DNA of 35,429 nt. Origin: Actinomycetota bacterium (lineage in GTDB: Bacteria; Actinomycetota; Acidimicrobiia; Acidimicrobiales; Aldehydirespiratoraceae). Where the stretch lies: positions 1 to 35,429 of the forward strand of contig JAPOHW010000027.1 of the NCBI GenBank assembly GCA_029979265.1, read 5' to 3'. The translations under genes and the position numbers were made by a program. The notes under the pieces were generated by a model. The model saw only the letters and a list, made by a program, of their open reading frames with translations, was not told the DNA's origin and ran no database searches. Shown piece by piece: positions 15,476-25,030 of this stretch (position 1 is the first letter of the stretch; each line of letters starts with the position of its first letter).

Positions 15476-18400
15476 TCGACAGTTGCCTCGAAGCTCGACT
15501 CGCTGTTGGCGACTCCGAAGGCTCCACCCAGCACAATCGCCAGATCGACACGCCAAGTGATGGCGTCACCGGCATCGAGCTCACTTGCGGTGTAAATCGT
15601 TGTCGAGCCGTTGACAATGTCGCTGCACAGCAGCGCAGGACCGAGGCAGTCGACAACCGTCTGTGTACCGGTTCCGGTCGACAGGTCGAACGATCCGGTC
15701 GTGAAGATGTTCCCGACACCAAGGCTGTTCGAGATCTCCTGATCCATCGAAAACACGAGTCGCCCCTCGTCGAGTCGGGCATCGCCGCTGTAGGTGTAGA
15801 CGGAATCGACGATCGCGTTGGTGCGTCCGACCAGCGTGCCTTGCCCAGTGATCGTGTGGGTCGCTGCCTCGATCCCGATGAATGGCAGCTCGTCGACCGG
15901 GACGTCGAGATTGAACCATCGCTTCACCGCATACTGCTGGAAGTTCGGCCGGAAGAACATCTGCACCGTTGCGGTGTCGAGGTGAGCGTCCCACGGTGTT
16001 TCCAGGGCGAACTCCGGGTTGCGGGCGACCCGGACGGGCACATCAAGCGTCTCGGCGTCGTAGAAGAGCGCGTCGCAGACGCCGCCTCGATAGCAGACGA
16101 GGTCACCGCTCTCGACCCAATCGGTGGTCAGTTCGACCTCGTCGGTGTCCGTCGCGTCGAGGGAGGCGACGAACGTGAGGCCGTCACCGCCGAGCCGAGT
16201 GGTCAGGATCGCGCCGTCGAACACATGCTCGACCGTGCTCGGCAGGTTCACGAGCATCTCGGGGTCGATCCCAAGGTGTTCGGTCTGCAGCTGAACGATG
16301 AACTGTTTCGGCCTGCCGTCACCGAAATCGACGTAGGTGCTCCACTCGGCGCGAGTCCCTTCGGTCGAGCCGTCGATCTCGTACACCGAGACCGTCAGGT
16401 AGTGGCGCGGAGGACTGCCCTCGAGCAGCGCGATCGGTGCAAGCGTCATCGAAGGTGGCAGGTCGATCGCAGCGGCAAACCCCGCAGGGTCGGTGATCTC
16501 GACGTGAGCGAAGGCCGACGGGGTTTCGTTGATGACGTCGAACCCGACCATGGCGTCGCCTTGCCCGCGAAAGAGCAGTTCGACCGCTTTGCGCATCAGG
16601 CCCTCTTGGTGACCGTTGGACTTGAACCCCAGGAGCTCTTGACGCCATTCGGGGGTGATGTCGAGCTGATCGGAGGTGAGATTGATGAGCGGAGACACCA
16701 CATATTCGAGCGAATTGTCGTAGTACACGACGTCGACCAGAGCAGGATCGAGATAGTCGGCCCACCGACTGTTGTCGACGTACGCCACATCGGCGGGGTC
16801 GATAAAGAACGCGTCGTAGTTGTAGGTGGTGCCGTTGTAGAGCACTCGGTCGGCTGCGCCATAGCCCCAGTAGATGTAATCGTTTCCGATCGCCATCTCG
16901 CGGGTGAATCGGGCCACGTCGTTGACGGCCGGATCAGGCCGCGGGAATGACGATTGCCACACCGAGCGTGTCGCGTCGCCAACGAGGGTCGCCACGGTCG
17001 ATGTGACCTGACCATCGATGATGGCGTGCGAGAGCGGCTCGGCCGGGGTGATGAGGTTCACAGGATCGAACGACACCTGCTCGGCGAGTGCGTCGACGAC
17101 GAAAAAACGAGGGCGTTCACCCGGATTCGGATCCGGACCTCCGTCGGGTGAGTAGACGTAGACGTCCCACTCGGCGCGGGCGCCACCGACGATCGAGCCA
17201 CCACCGGCGTTGTAGAGGTTGAGCAGAAAGAAGTACTCACCCTCGGGGGCGTCGGTATCGAAGAATCGTGTCGGAGCCAGTCGGTACCCCTCGGGCAATT
17301 CGTTGTCCTCGAACGCCTTGATGGCCGCATCGTCCTTGAACCTCCAGCGAAAGAACACCGACGCCGGTGTTGGAGGGTCGGCACCATCCGCCTCACTCGT
17401 GCCGACGAGGTCGAACCAGGGGTTGGCGCTGGACGGCACCCGGTCGGCGTAGGCACTTGCCTCCATGCCGACGAAGAACTTCTTGGCACGATGCCGGATC
17501 TCGATCAGTTCGTCAGGTGTGGCATCAACCGCGAAGGTGGGCAGCGCCACAACGACCTGGTTTGGGGCCACGAACTCCGCCGGCGTCTCGGTGGACCCGG
17601 GGGCGCCCACTGCATGACGGTTCAGGCCGTTGTAGGTGGCGGCGTACTGCTCGGCCCCCTCGGAGTGCAACGCCAACCGGCCGTCGATCTGACCGTCCTC
17701 CACATCGAATCTGCCACTGAGCGCACTCGACCCGCCCAAGGTGTGCGGAACCAACGTCGGGTCGACCAGACCCGGCAAGCTGAGGACGAATTCGAGTGCA
17801 CCGTCGCCGATCGCCACCTCGACCGACGTTTGGAGCGGGCCGATTCCGACTCGGCCCTCGTTGGTCGAGGTCAACACGGCGTCGACCGACCCAACGCTCC
17901 CGACGACCAGCGTGCCATCGGCCATGACCGTTGCGACCCGACCATCTCCGGCCTCGAACAGCGGCGTACCGTCGGCTGCCGTACCCGATGCATCACCACC
18001 GACTGCGGCCTCGGGAGCGTTGGTCGTGAGCGCAGCAAGCAACACACGATCGCCTCCGTCGTCGGCATCGTAGGCAAGCACGGCGGTCGTGGCGCTCGAC
18101 AGATCGACATCGGCGCTGATCGCGCCGATTGCTGCGATCATCTCGGCCACAACTGGCGCAGAGCCACGACCGGCCAGAAGATGGTCGAGCTGGTCTTGGG
18201 TGAATCCGGATCGAAGGGCTTCGAGATCTGCGACGATCACCCCACCGGTGGTGGTCGGCAGACGATCGAGGAACACCTCGATCACCACACCCTTCTCCTG
18301 TTCGGCGAGGAGCGGATTCGGGGCACCGGTGGATGCCTCGAGCTCGGCGGTCGAGTCGTCCTCGAGCGACGACGCCGGCTCTGCCCCACCACCATCCGAG

Positions 18401-18483
18401 CACGACAACGCAAGCACGCCGAGGCAAGCCACGACGCCAACGACTCGCAGCCATCGGGTAGCCGAGTTCTGCGTTCCGTTCAC
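15472..18483 (-). CDS. Large lipoprotein of unknown function with internal duplication
   Basis: A 1003-residue protein I do not recognise. It starts with a basic, hydrophobic signal (WLRVVGVVACLGVLALSC) and a lipobox-like cysteine at 28, then a Ser/Glu/Asp-rich linker to about 65, so it is probably anchored outside the membrane. Residues 65-340 form one region. Residues 376-602 and 655-905 look like two diverged copies of one unit: both contain a GARAEW/GTRAEW stretch followed by a V-Y-V or T-Y-V strand, an F-V/I-V strand, and an FDPVNL/IDPEMLVNL element. The C-terminal 100 residues are beta-rich. The GTG start overlaps the decarboxylase stop by four bases, so the two are translationally coupled. 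Confidence 0.85.
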   Translation of the reverse strand: MNGTQNSATRWLRVVGVVACLGVLALSCSDGGGAEPASSLEDDSTAELEASTGAPNPLLAEQEKGVVIEVFLDRLPTTTGGVIVADLEALRSGFTQDQLDHLLAGRGSAPVVAEMIAAIGAISADVDLSSATTAVLAYDADDGGDRVLLAALTTNAPEAAVGGDASGTAADGTPLFEAGDGRVATVMADGTLVVGSVGSVDAVLTSTNEGRVGIGPLQTSVEVAIGDGALEFVLSLPGLVDPTLVPHTLGGSSALSGRFDVEDGQIDGRLALHSEGAEQYAATYNGLNRHAVGAPGSTETPAEFVAPNQVVVALPTFAVDATPDELIEIRHRAKKFFVGMEASAYADRVPSSANPWFDLVGTSEADGADPPTPASVFFRWRFKDDAAIKAFEDNELPEGYRLAPTRFFDTDAPEGEYFFLLNLYNAGGGSIVGGARAEWDVYVYSPDGGPDPNPGERPRFFVVDALAEQVSFDPVNLITPAEPLSHAIIDGQVTSTVATLVGDATRSVWQSSFPRPDPAVNDVARFTREMAIGNDYIYWGYGAADRVLYNGTTYNYDAFFIDPADVAYVDNSRWADYLDPALVDVVYYDNSLEYVVSPLINLTSDQLDITPEWRQELLGFKSNGHQEGLMRKAVELLFRGQGDAMVGFDVINETPSAFAHVEITDPAGFAAAIDLPPSMTLAPIALLEGSPPRHYLTVSVYEIDGSTEGTRAEWSTYVDFGDGRPKQFIVQLQTEHLGIDPEMLVNLPSTVEHVFDGAILTTRLGGDGLTFVASLDATDTDEVELTTDWVESGDLVCYRGGVCDALFYDAETLDVPVRVARNPEFALETPWDAHLDTATVQMFFRPNFQQYAVKRWFNLDVPVDELPFIGIEAATHTITGQGTLVGRTNAIVDSVYTYSGDARLDEGRLVFSMDQEISNSLGVGNIFTTGSFDLSTGTGTQTVVDCLGPALLCSDIVNGSTTIYTASELDAGDAITWRVDLAIVLGGAFGVANSESSFEATVD

Positions 18484-19874
18484 CCGGTCCGCGCCTGCGC
18501 GAAGGCTTGCACGGCCCGTGAGACATCCTCAGGCGAGGTCATCCACGAACAGACACTGATGCGGATGACGGGCGCACCGAACCAGGCCGACCCTCCGACC
18601 CACGCCTCGCCCGATGCCTGAACCGCAGCAGCGAATCTGTCGGTGGCTGCTTGATCGCCGACTCGGATCATCACCTGGTTGAACACCACGTCGTTGACGA
18701 CGTCGAAACCGGCATCGACGAGTTCCTCGGCAAACTGCCGGGCTCGCTCGTGCAACGACAGGACCATGCGATCGACACCCTCGCGGCCCAGGTACCGCAG
18801 GGTCGCCCACAGGTCGACAGCACGGGTGCGGCGCGACATCTCCGGGGTGTAGAGCATCCCGTCGCGGTGCTCGGACGCAACGATGTAGGGAGCCGAGTTC
18901 TGCAGTGCGGCAACCATCGCCTCCGGGTCGGCGCAGAGCGCAATCCCGCAGTCGTAGGGTGTGTTGAGGGTTTTGTGACCGTCGACGCTCCACGAGTCGG
19001 CTGCTTCATGACCGTCGGTGAGGTGCTGCAACGCTGCGCATGTCGCCGCCCACAGCCCGAAGGCTCCATCGATGTGCACCCACGCCCCTGCCGTGTGGCT
19101 TCGCTCGACGCACTCGCGAATCGGATCGAACGACCCCGAGTTCACATTGCCGGCCTGCAGAATCACGATGGTGCGGTCGTCGAGCACAGGCAGGGTTGTC
19201 GGGTCGAGGCGGCCCTGATCGTCGACGTCGGCCCACTCGATGTTGTCGGTCCCGAAGCCGAGCAGGGCTGCGCCTTTCACAACGGTGCTGTGGGCGTGGC
19301 GGCTGGTGACGAGACGAAGTGGTGGTGCCCCACCCAGCCCGCCTGCGTTGACGTCGTATCCGATGCGCTCGAAGAGACGCCAGCGAGCCGCAGCAAGTCC
19401 GCAGACGATGGCGAGCGAGGTCCCGCTGACGAAACCGGCCACCGTCTGCTCCGGAAGCCCGAAGAGATCCCGGAGCCAGGCCTGGCATGTCTCCTCGATC
19501 ACCGCATTGGTGGGCGACACGGCACCGACGGCAGCATTTTGATCCCAGGCGTCGGCCAACACTCGGGCGGCATGTGCGGTGGGGACCACACCACCGTTGA
19601 CAAGCCCGAAGAAGCGAGCACCGGTTTGCGCAACGGTACCCGGCGACCCGACCTCGTCGAGCAGCGCAAGGATCGCACCGGCATCACCAACCGACTCGGG
19701 CAGCGGTTCTCGGAAACGCTCGAGTGCTGCCACTGCGCCGGCGGTCGGTGCGACCGGCCGCATATCGGCCTCGGCCACATAGCGGCGGGCGCGGGCGGCC
19801 GCATCCATCAGCAGCTCACCCGACGTCACCAACTCGCGCATCCGAGCTCGCAGCTCGGTCTCATCGATCGCCAT
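18480..19874 (-). CDS. Group II PLP-dependent decarboxylase family protein
   Basis: A 464-residue fold-type I PLP enzyme of the glutamate/aromatic amino acid decarboxylase group. GFVSGTSLAIV (147-157) binds phosphate, SRHAHSTV (191-198) supplies the ring-stacking histidine, HIDGAFG (267-273) carries the PLP aspartate D269, and VDGHKTLNTPYDCG carries the Schiff-base lysine K301. It likely decarboxylates an amino acid to an amine, though some relatives are aldehyde synthases or desulfurases, and the substrate cannot be read. The ATG at 19874 has TAGGGT ending 9 bases before it and no ribosome site. The gene is followed directly by the large lipoprotein with a GTGA overlap. Confidence 0.92.
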   Translation of the reverse strand: MAIDETELRARMRELVTSGELLMDAAARARRYVAEADMRPVAPTAGAVAALERFREPLPESVGDAGAILALLDEVGSPGTVAQTGARFFGLVNGGVVPTAHAARVLADAWDQNAAVGAVSPTNAVIEETCQAWLRDLFGLPEQTVAGFVSGTSLAIVCGLAAARWRLFERIGYDVNAGGLGGAPPLRLVTSRHAHSTVVKGAALLGFGTDNIEWADVDDQGRLDPTTLPVLDDRTIVILQAGNVNSGSFDPIRECVERSHTAGAWVHIDGAFGLWAATCAALQHLTDGHEAADSWSVDGHKTLNTPYDCGIALCADPEAMVAALQNSAPYIVASEHRDGMLYTPEMSRRTRAVDLWATLRYLGREGVDRMVLSLHERARQFAEELVDAGFDVVNDVVFNQVMIRVGDQAATDRFAAAVQASGEAWVGGSAWFGAPVIRISVCSWMTSPEDVSRAVQAFAQARTG

Positions 19875-19883
19875 CGCCCGCCG

Positions 19884-19889
19884 ACCCTA
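19884..19889 (-). promoter_or_regulatory. -10 hexamer TAGGGT for the decarboxylase gene
   Basis: Read leftward, TAGGGT ends 9 bases before the ATG at 19874. This would leave a leader of at most a few bases. It belongs to the same pattern as other starts in this window. Confidence 0.4.
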
Positions 19890-19987
19890 GCTGTGTTGCG
19901 CAACCCCCAAGGCAGCCAGAACCTTCTGCCATCAACTTGGCACGCCCCCACAGCGGGTTGACTGGAGACGTGCACGAGACCCCGTCC

Positions 19988-21505
19988 ATGACCGAGTACC
20001 TCCGCCGGATCTTGACCGCCGACGTCTACGACGTTGCGAGCGAGACCCCACTCGACGCCGCCCCGGCGTTGTCGGCGCGTCTCGGCAACACGGTGCTGCT
20101 CAAACGAGAAGACCTCCAGCCGGTGTTCTCGTTCAAGATCCGAGGTGCGTACAACAAGATGGCGAAGCTCAGCACCGAGCAGCGAGCGCGCGGCGTCATT
20201 GCATCCTCGGCCGGCAATCATGCGCAGGGCGTGGCGCTCGCCGCTGCCGAACTCGGCTGTCGGGCAGTGATCGTCATGCCCATCACCACACCCGCGCTCA
20301 AGGTCGATGCGGTTCGAGCGCGTGGCGCCGACGTGGTGCTCCACGGAGATTCCTACAGCGATGCCGAGGCCGAGGCGCGCCGGCTGACGGCCGAGCAAGG
20401 CCTGGAGTTCGTGCACCCCTTCGACGATCCCGATGTGATTGCGGGGCAGGGAACGATCGCAATGGAGTTGCTGCGCCAGCACCCCGGCCGCATCGACGCC
20501 GTCTTCGTCGGCATCGGGGGTGGCGGATTGATCTCGGGCATCGCCACCTACGTGAAGGCCCTCAAGCCCGACATTCGGGTCATCGGGGTCCAGACCGAAG
20601 ACTCCGATGGCATGGCTCGCAGTATCGAGGCGGGAGAAATCGTCGAACTCACCGACGTCGGCTTGTTCAGCGATGGCACTGCTGTCCGCCGAGTGGGCGA
20701 TGAGACCTTCCGTCTCGTCCAGCAGCACGTTGACGAAATCGTCCGAGTCGACACCGATGCAGCCTGTGCCGCCATCAAGGACGTGTTTGCCGATACGCGT
20801 GCGATCCTCGAACCGGCCGGAGCCCTGGCCATCGCTGGATTGAAGCACTACGTCGAGCGCGAGGCAGTCGCCGGGCACACCCTGATCGCGGTGGCGTGCG
20901 GTGCGAACATGAATTTTGATCGACTCCGATTCGTGTCCGAGCGAGCGGAAATCGGCGAGCAGCGCGAGGCGGTCTTTGCCGTCACGATTCCCGAGGAGCG
21001 AGGCTCGTTTCGGCGGTTCTGCGCCGAGGTGGGCGATCGAGCGGTGACCGAATTCAACTACCGCATCAGCGATTCGAGTGAGGCGCACGTCTTCGTCGGT
21101 GTCGAGACCCGCCGACGGGGGGAGGCCACCGAGATTGCCCGAGGGCTCGAGGAGGCGGGCTTCACGACGCTCGATCTCACCAATGACGAGCTCGCCAAGG
21201 TCCATCTGCGTCATCTGGTCGGCGGCAAGTCTCCCCACGCCAACGACGAGGTGCTCTACCGCTTCGAGTTCCCTGAGCGTCCGGGGGCGCTCATGCGCTT
21301 CCTTACCGCCATGCGCCCCGACTGGAACATCTCCCTGTTCCACTACCGCAACCACGGGGCCGACTACGGGCGGGTCCTTGTCGGGATGCAGGTGCCGAAC
21401 GCTGATCAGCCGGCCTTTGCGACCTTCCTCGACGAGCTCGGCTACCGCTATTGGGACGAGAGCAACAACCCGGCGTACCGTCTCTTTCTCGGTAGCTCGC
21501 CTTGA
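19988..21505 (+). CDS. ilvA: Threonine dehydratase (threonine deaminase), biosynthetic type
   Basis: A 505-residue protein that converts threonine to 2-oxobutanoate, the first step toward isoleucine. The N-terminal start EYLRRILTADVYDVASETPL is characteristic of biosynthetic IlvA. The PLP lysine is K50 in SFKIRGAYNKM. SSAGNHAQGVA (73-83) binds substrate and GGGGLISG (177-184) binds phosphate. Two ACT-type regulatory domains follow (about 325-400 and 415-495), so feedback by isoleucine and valine is expected from family knowledge. The ATG at 19988 is chosen; a GTG at 19970 would add six residues, and the ribosome site does not settle it. The long upstream frame is antisense to the decarboxylase. 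It is divergent from that gene by about 110 bases, which hold no other recognised feature. Confidence 0.95.
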   Translation: MTEYLRRILTADVYDVASETPLDAAPALSARLGNTVLLKREDLQPVFSFKIRGAYNKMAKLSTEQRARGVIASSAGNHAQGVALAAAELGCRAVIVMPITTPALKVDAVRARGADVVLHGDSYSDAEAEARRLTAEQGLEFVHPFDDPDVIAGQGTIAMELLRQHPGRIDAVFVGIGGGGLISGIATYVKALKPDIRVIGVQTEDSDGMARSIEAGEIVELTDVGLFSDGTAVRRVGDETFRLVQQHVDEIVRVDTDAACAAIKDVFADTRAILEPAGALAIAGLKHYVEREAVAGHTLIAVACGANMNFDRLRFVSERAEIGEQREAVFAVTIPEERGSFRRFCAEVGDRAVTEFNYRISDSSEAHVFVGVETRRRGEATEIARGLEEAGFTTLDLTNDELAKVHLRHLVGGKSPHANDEVLYRFEFPERPGALMRFLTAMRPDWNISLFHYRNHGADYGRVLVGMQVPNADQPAFATFLDELGYRYWDESNNPAYRLFLGSSP

Positions 21506-21641
21506 TTCGAGCGCGATCAGTGGCGCCGTCCGGCCACCTTTGCCCCGTCGACCACAGTGCAGACTTCGGGCGGCGCAGGCAGGTGTGGCAGGCTGCATGG
21601 CAAGGTCGATGCACGAACGGATCGACACAGGAGTGGACACG

Positions 21642-22160
21642 ATGAATGGCATTGGTGACGTCTGGGCAATGGCTGCGGACAAGTGGGACGAGGTGATCGC
21701 CCAAGTCGGCGATGCCGACTGGGACAAGAGCACCCCGTGCGACGGCTGGACGGTGCGCGAACTCGTCGACCACGCCATGTTCTGGCAGGGCCGAGGGGCC
21801 AGCGCATTTGGCGCCGAAGCAGCCGAGGGCGACTGGCCGGCCTTGCGAGCCAGTCTGCGAGCAAAGCTCGACGACCCCTCGAGCATGGAAGGACGAGCCG
21901 AACAGTTCGGCGGTACCCCGATGCCAGCGGTCGCCGGCCTCATCACCACCGATCTCCTCGTGCACTCGTGGGATCTCGCCACGGCGATCGGTGCCGATGC
22001 AACGCTGCCGGAAGCAGCCGCCGAGTCGACCTTGATGGGCCTTCAGCGACTTCCCGAGCAGATGCTCCGAAACGAGCGCATGTTCGGCCCGCCGGTCGAG
22101 GTGGACGACGACGCCAGCGCGCAGGACCGTCTGATCGGTTTCGTGGGCCGTCAGCCCTGA
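21642..22160 (+). CDS. DinB-fold protein, mycothiol-dependent maleylpyruvate isomerase family
   Basis: A 172-residue four-helix-bundle protein of the MDMPI_N/TIGR03086-like group. The start WDEVIAQVGDADWDKSTPC and the motif TPCDGWTVRELVDHAMF (31-47) are characteristic; H44 would be the first metal ligand. A second family stretch is TTDLLVHSWDLATAIG, carrying another histidine. Members use mycothiol, the actinobacterial thiol, and some act as isomerases or thiol transferases, but most have no known substrate. The start at 21642 follows AGGAG at good spacing; an in-frame ATG at 21609 is less well supported. The last ten bases overlap the convergent TPR gene. Confidence 0.88.
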   Translation: MNGIGDVWAMAADKWDEVIAQVGDADWDKSTPCDGWTVRELVDHAMFWQGRGASAFGAEAAEGDWPALRASLRAKLDDPSSMEGRAEQFGGTPMPAVAGLITTDLLVHSWDLATAIGADATLPEAAAESTLMGLQRLPEQMLRNERMFGPPVEVDDDASAQDRLIGFVGRQP

Positions 22161-23830
22161 GCCGCGGCGCCGCGGCAAAAACACGACGACTCCAGCGCAA
22201 CATCCATGTGCCTTCGGGCAACGGCCAATTCGACGCGTACCGCATCGGCCTCGTCGGAACGACCGAGCGAGTCGAGACACTCTGCATAGCCGTGGAGGGC
22301 CCACACGTTGCCGGGATGTCGTGACGAACGCACCAGCGTTTCGTCGAGCCCGAGATCGGCGGCATAGACGCCTGCCGCCTCAGTCACCCGTCCCTGTTCG
22401 AGCAGCAGCGCACCCAGGGCGTGGCGGGGAGGCTGCATCCACGCCCACGGCTCGGTGTAGAACAGATTGTCGTCGAGTTCGACGGAGCGTCGGAGGTGCC
22501 CAAACGCTGCTTCGAGATTCCCGCGTCGATAGTCGAGTTCTCCCGCGAGCATCGCTTCACCGATTCGCAGCACGTCGCGCGTCTGGTTGTTGAACACAAG
22601 GTGATCCTCGGGCACCCCGTCCCACGCTTCGGCGAAGAGCCGCTGGTGCTCCTCTGCAGCTGCGATATCGCCGGTTGCGGCGCATGCGATCCCCTTGCCG
22701 TAGTGGCACAGCGCCAGGGTCGACGGGTACAACTCGCCGTCCTCGGGGAGTTCCATGTCGTTGAGTTCGGCCCACCGACCGAAACGGATCAGAACATGCA
22801 CCTTCATCCCATAGAACGCCTCGAGGTACCGAACCACCAACGGATTGTCGGTCCGAAGCGCCGCGTCGGTCACCGTCTCACGGATCAGGTCGGCTGCGGC
22901 AACGGCTCGTTCGTGGTTTCCCAGAAACATTGCCGAGTAGATCTGGAAGTGGATGTTGTGAAGGCGATAGATCGTGTAGACGCTGACGCCCGGGTTGTAC
23001 GCAAGGTATTTGTCGTCGGCGACGACGGCCGCGATGTTGGCAGCGAGGGCCTGCTCGTAGTGGCCGCACAGGACCTGAATGTGAGACGCCATGTGCACCA
23101 GGTGGGCAGCGTCGGGACAGAGTTGCTGCAGCACCGGAGCGATCTCGAGGGCCCGCTCCGGCGTCGGTGACATCTCCATGATGTGGATCCAGAAGTGCAG
23201 CAAACCCGGATGGCGGCGTATCGCCTCGGGCTGATCGGCGAAGCATCGCTCGATGATGGCGATCGCCTCCTCTGTGCTCGCGCCTTCGGCCGGGGTTCCG
23301 GTCGGCAGATCCCACAAGCGCCACGGTGTCCGGACGATGAGCGCCTCGACAGCGAGGGCGGCAACGTCGAGATCGTCGGGGAACCGCTCGTACACGGCCG
23401 CCATCGCATCGGCGTACGCATCGTCCCACGAATCGAACGCGGCCTGATCGTCGTTGTGCTCGGCACCAAACCGGGCGACAAGTGCGTGCACGAGGGCCTG
23501 CTCGACCGGCGTTGCGTTGTGCACGAGATCGGCTGCGGCGCGACTGGAAGCAAAGGCCGTTGCGAGCATCTCCGATCGCAGCGGGTCGACAAGCCGGACC
23601 CAAGGTCCGTTGTAATACGGCCCAACCGCATGGGCGACACCCCAGTGGGCCATTGCGCATGCCGGGTCGGCGTCGATCGCCTGCCGGAAGCAGAATGCGG
23701 CCTCTTCGTTGTGAAACGCGTACAACCAGTTCAAACCAAGGTCGAACCACGCCTGTGCGTCCTCGGACTCGGTCGTGATCTTCCGAGTGTGTTCACCGAG
23801 ATCGAACGGATAGTCGGCTCGAGGCACCAT
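22151..23830 (-). CDS. Tetratricopeptide-repeat protein of unknown function
   Basis: A 559-residue, all-helical protein with no signal peptide. TPR-like pairs of helices are visible, for example AWFDLGLNWLYAFHNEEAAF with FRQAIDADPACAMAHWGVAHA near the start, the HYEQALAANIAAVVADD segment in the middle, and ELDYRRGNLEAAFGHLRRSVELDD near the end. The opening AHWGVAHAVGPYYNGPW recurs in a group of bacterial TPR proteins without assigned role. It probably binds a protein or peptide partner. The ATG at 23830 is preferred to the GTG at 23839 because TACGGT lies 7 bases before it. It lies 20 bases after the class V PLP gene on the same strand. Confidence 0.85.
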   Translation of the reverse strand: MVPRADYPFDLGEHTRKITTESEDAQAWFDLGLNWLYAFHNEEAAFCFRQAIDADPACAMAHWGVAHAVGPYYNGPWVRLVDPLRSEMLATAFASSRAAADLVHNATPVEQALVHALVARFGAEHNDDQAAFDSWDDAYADAMAAVYERFPDDLDVAALAVEALIVRTPWRLWDLPTGTPAEGASTEEAIAIIERCFADQPEAIRRHPGLLHFWIHIMEMSPTPERALEIAPVLQQLCPDAAHLVHMASHIQVLCGHYEQALAANIAAVVADDKYLAYNPGVSVYTIYRLHNIHFQIYSAMFLGNHERAVAAADLIRETVTDAALRTDNPLVVRYLEAFYGMKVHVLIRFGRWAELNDMELPEDGELYPSTLALCHYGKGIACAATGDIAAAEEHQRLFAEAWDGVPEDHLVFNNQTRDVLRIGEAMLAGELDYRRGNLEAAFGHLRRSVELDDNLFYTEPWAWMQPPRHALGALLLEQGRVTEAAGVYAADLGLDETLVRSSRHPGNVWALHGYAECLDSLGRSDEADAVRVELAVARRHMDVALESSCFCRGAAAQG

Positions 23831-23837
23831 GCGCTGC

Positions 23838-23843
23838 ACCGTA
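23838..23843 (-). promoter_or_regulatory. -10 hexamer TACGGT for the TPR gene
   Basis: Read leftward, TACGGT ends 7 bases before the ATG at 23830 and lies within the 20-bp gap after the class V PLP gene. This suggests the TPR gene may have its own leaderless start within the operon. Confidence 0.38.
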
Positions 23844-23850
23844 GCCGGGG

Positions 23851-25023
23851 TCAGCCGAGTGCGAGTTCCTCGGTGAGCGCGTCGACGAGACGGTGGTAGT
23901 CATCGAGTCGGTTGTATTGCTGGGCCGAGATACGCAGCAGCCGCTGCGGCGATTGCGGCCAGGCGAACACCGGCACTTCGATCGACCATCGCTCGTGCAA
24001 TGCCGTGGTCAGCGGGTCGAAGATGCTCTCGCTCGGCTGTGGCTCGGGTGGGACCGGGACCGCCGCGATCGACCCGAGCATCTCGGCGGGGGCAGGAGCG
24101 TCGATCGAGAGCGCAGCGATGAGAAGGTCCCGTCCGGCACAAACGAGTTCGTGATTTGCAGCCTGTACCGCTGCCCATCCCCCACTCCGATGCTGCCCGA
24201 TCACCGCCAACGATCGGGCGACACAGAGCCGGGCCGTTGCATCGTCGGTTCCGGTCCAGTCGAACTGGGCGTGGAACCGACTGCCACTGCCGGGCCAACC
24301 GTCGTTGTAGCCGTGACTCACCGATGCAGCCACCGCAGAGTCTCGGTAGGGCTCGGCCACCCACAAGAATGCAGCTCCCTTCGGCGAACACAGCCACTTG
24401 TGACAGTTGGCCGTGTAGAAGGCGGCGCCGAGTGCAGCGACGTCGACGTCGATCATGCCGGGGGCGTGGGCGCCGTCGACCAGCACCATCACCGATGGGT
24501 CGAGGGCGGCGATGATCTCCTCGATCGGGTTGATCACCGCCGTCGGTGAGGTGACGTGATCGAGAAGCACAAGTGCCGTTCGTGGGGTGACGACGCCAAG
24601 CACCGCCTCGGTGACGTCGGCCGGACCCGACAGCGGGAACGGCACGTCGGCGACCACCAGCGAACATCCGGTCCGGGCCGCAGTCGCCGTGACCGCGTTG
24701 CGGCAGGCGTTGTAGGTCTGCGAGGTCACGACCAACTCGTCGCCGGGTCGGAGGCGGTCCTCGACGCTGCGCAGCACCGAGTTCACGCCGTAGGTGGCGT
24801 TGGGAACGAACACAAGACCATCGGGATCGGCGCCGACGAAACCAGCCAGCTCGCTGCGACACGTTTCGAGCGCCGGTTGGTACTGGCGGAGCATGAACCT
24901 GACCGGATTGGATTCCATCTGCGCACGAAGCTCGGACTGCAGGGCGAGGACTTCGACCGGTGTCGCCCCGAACGAACCGTGGTTGAGGTGGATGACCGCA
25001 GGGTCGAGGTTCCAGGTTGCCAT
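23851..25023 (-). CDS. Class V PLP enzyme, isopenicillin-N epimerase-like
   Basis: A 390-residue aminotransferase class V-fold protein. It opens with HLNHGSFGATP (12-22), typical of the isopenicillin-N epimerase (CefD)-like group. The PLP aspartate is D183 in LVDGAHAPG and the Schiff-base lysine is K209 in TANCHKWLCSPKG. The region YNDGWPGSGSRFHAQFDWTGTDD is also family-typical. Despite the name, most members are not in antibiotic clusters; some are cysteine desulfurase- or lyase-like. That is of interest beside a probable selenoprotein, because selenium metabolism uses NifS-like class V enzymes, but this protein is not recognisably a selenocysteine lyase. It is divergent from the selenoprotein gene by 31 bases, with TACGCT 7 bases before its ATG. 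Confidence 0.9.
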   Translation of the reverse strand: MATWNLDPAVIHLNHGSFGATPVEVLALQSELRAQMESNPVRFMLRQYQPALETCRSELAGFVGADPDGLVFVPNATYGVNSVLRSVEDRLRPGDELVVTSQTYNACRNAVTATAARTGCSLVVADVPFPLSGPADVTEAVLGVVTPRTALVLLDHVTSPTAVINPIEEIIAALDPSVMVLVDGAHAPGMIDVDVAALGAAFYTANCHKWLCSPKGAAFLWVAEPYRDSAVAASVSHGYNDGWPGSGSRFHAQFDWTGTDDATARLCVARSLAVIGQHRSGGWAAVQAANHELVCAGRDLLIAALSIDAPAPAEMLGSIAAVPVPPEPQPSESIFDPLTTALHERWSIEVPVFAWPQSPQRLLRISAQQYNRLDDYHRLVDALTEELALG

Positions 25024-25030
25024 TGCGCCG

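Noticed and set aside
13814..15556. 580-residue leftward frame opposite the acyl-CoA ligase
   Set aside because: Composition is that of a reverse-complement shadow of a high-GC gene; the ligase on the other strand has all motifs.
19826..21982. 718-residue leftward frame opposite IlvA and the DinB-fold gene
   Set aside because: No recognisable motif, and it runs antisense to two clear genes.
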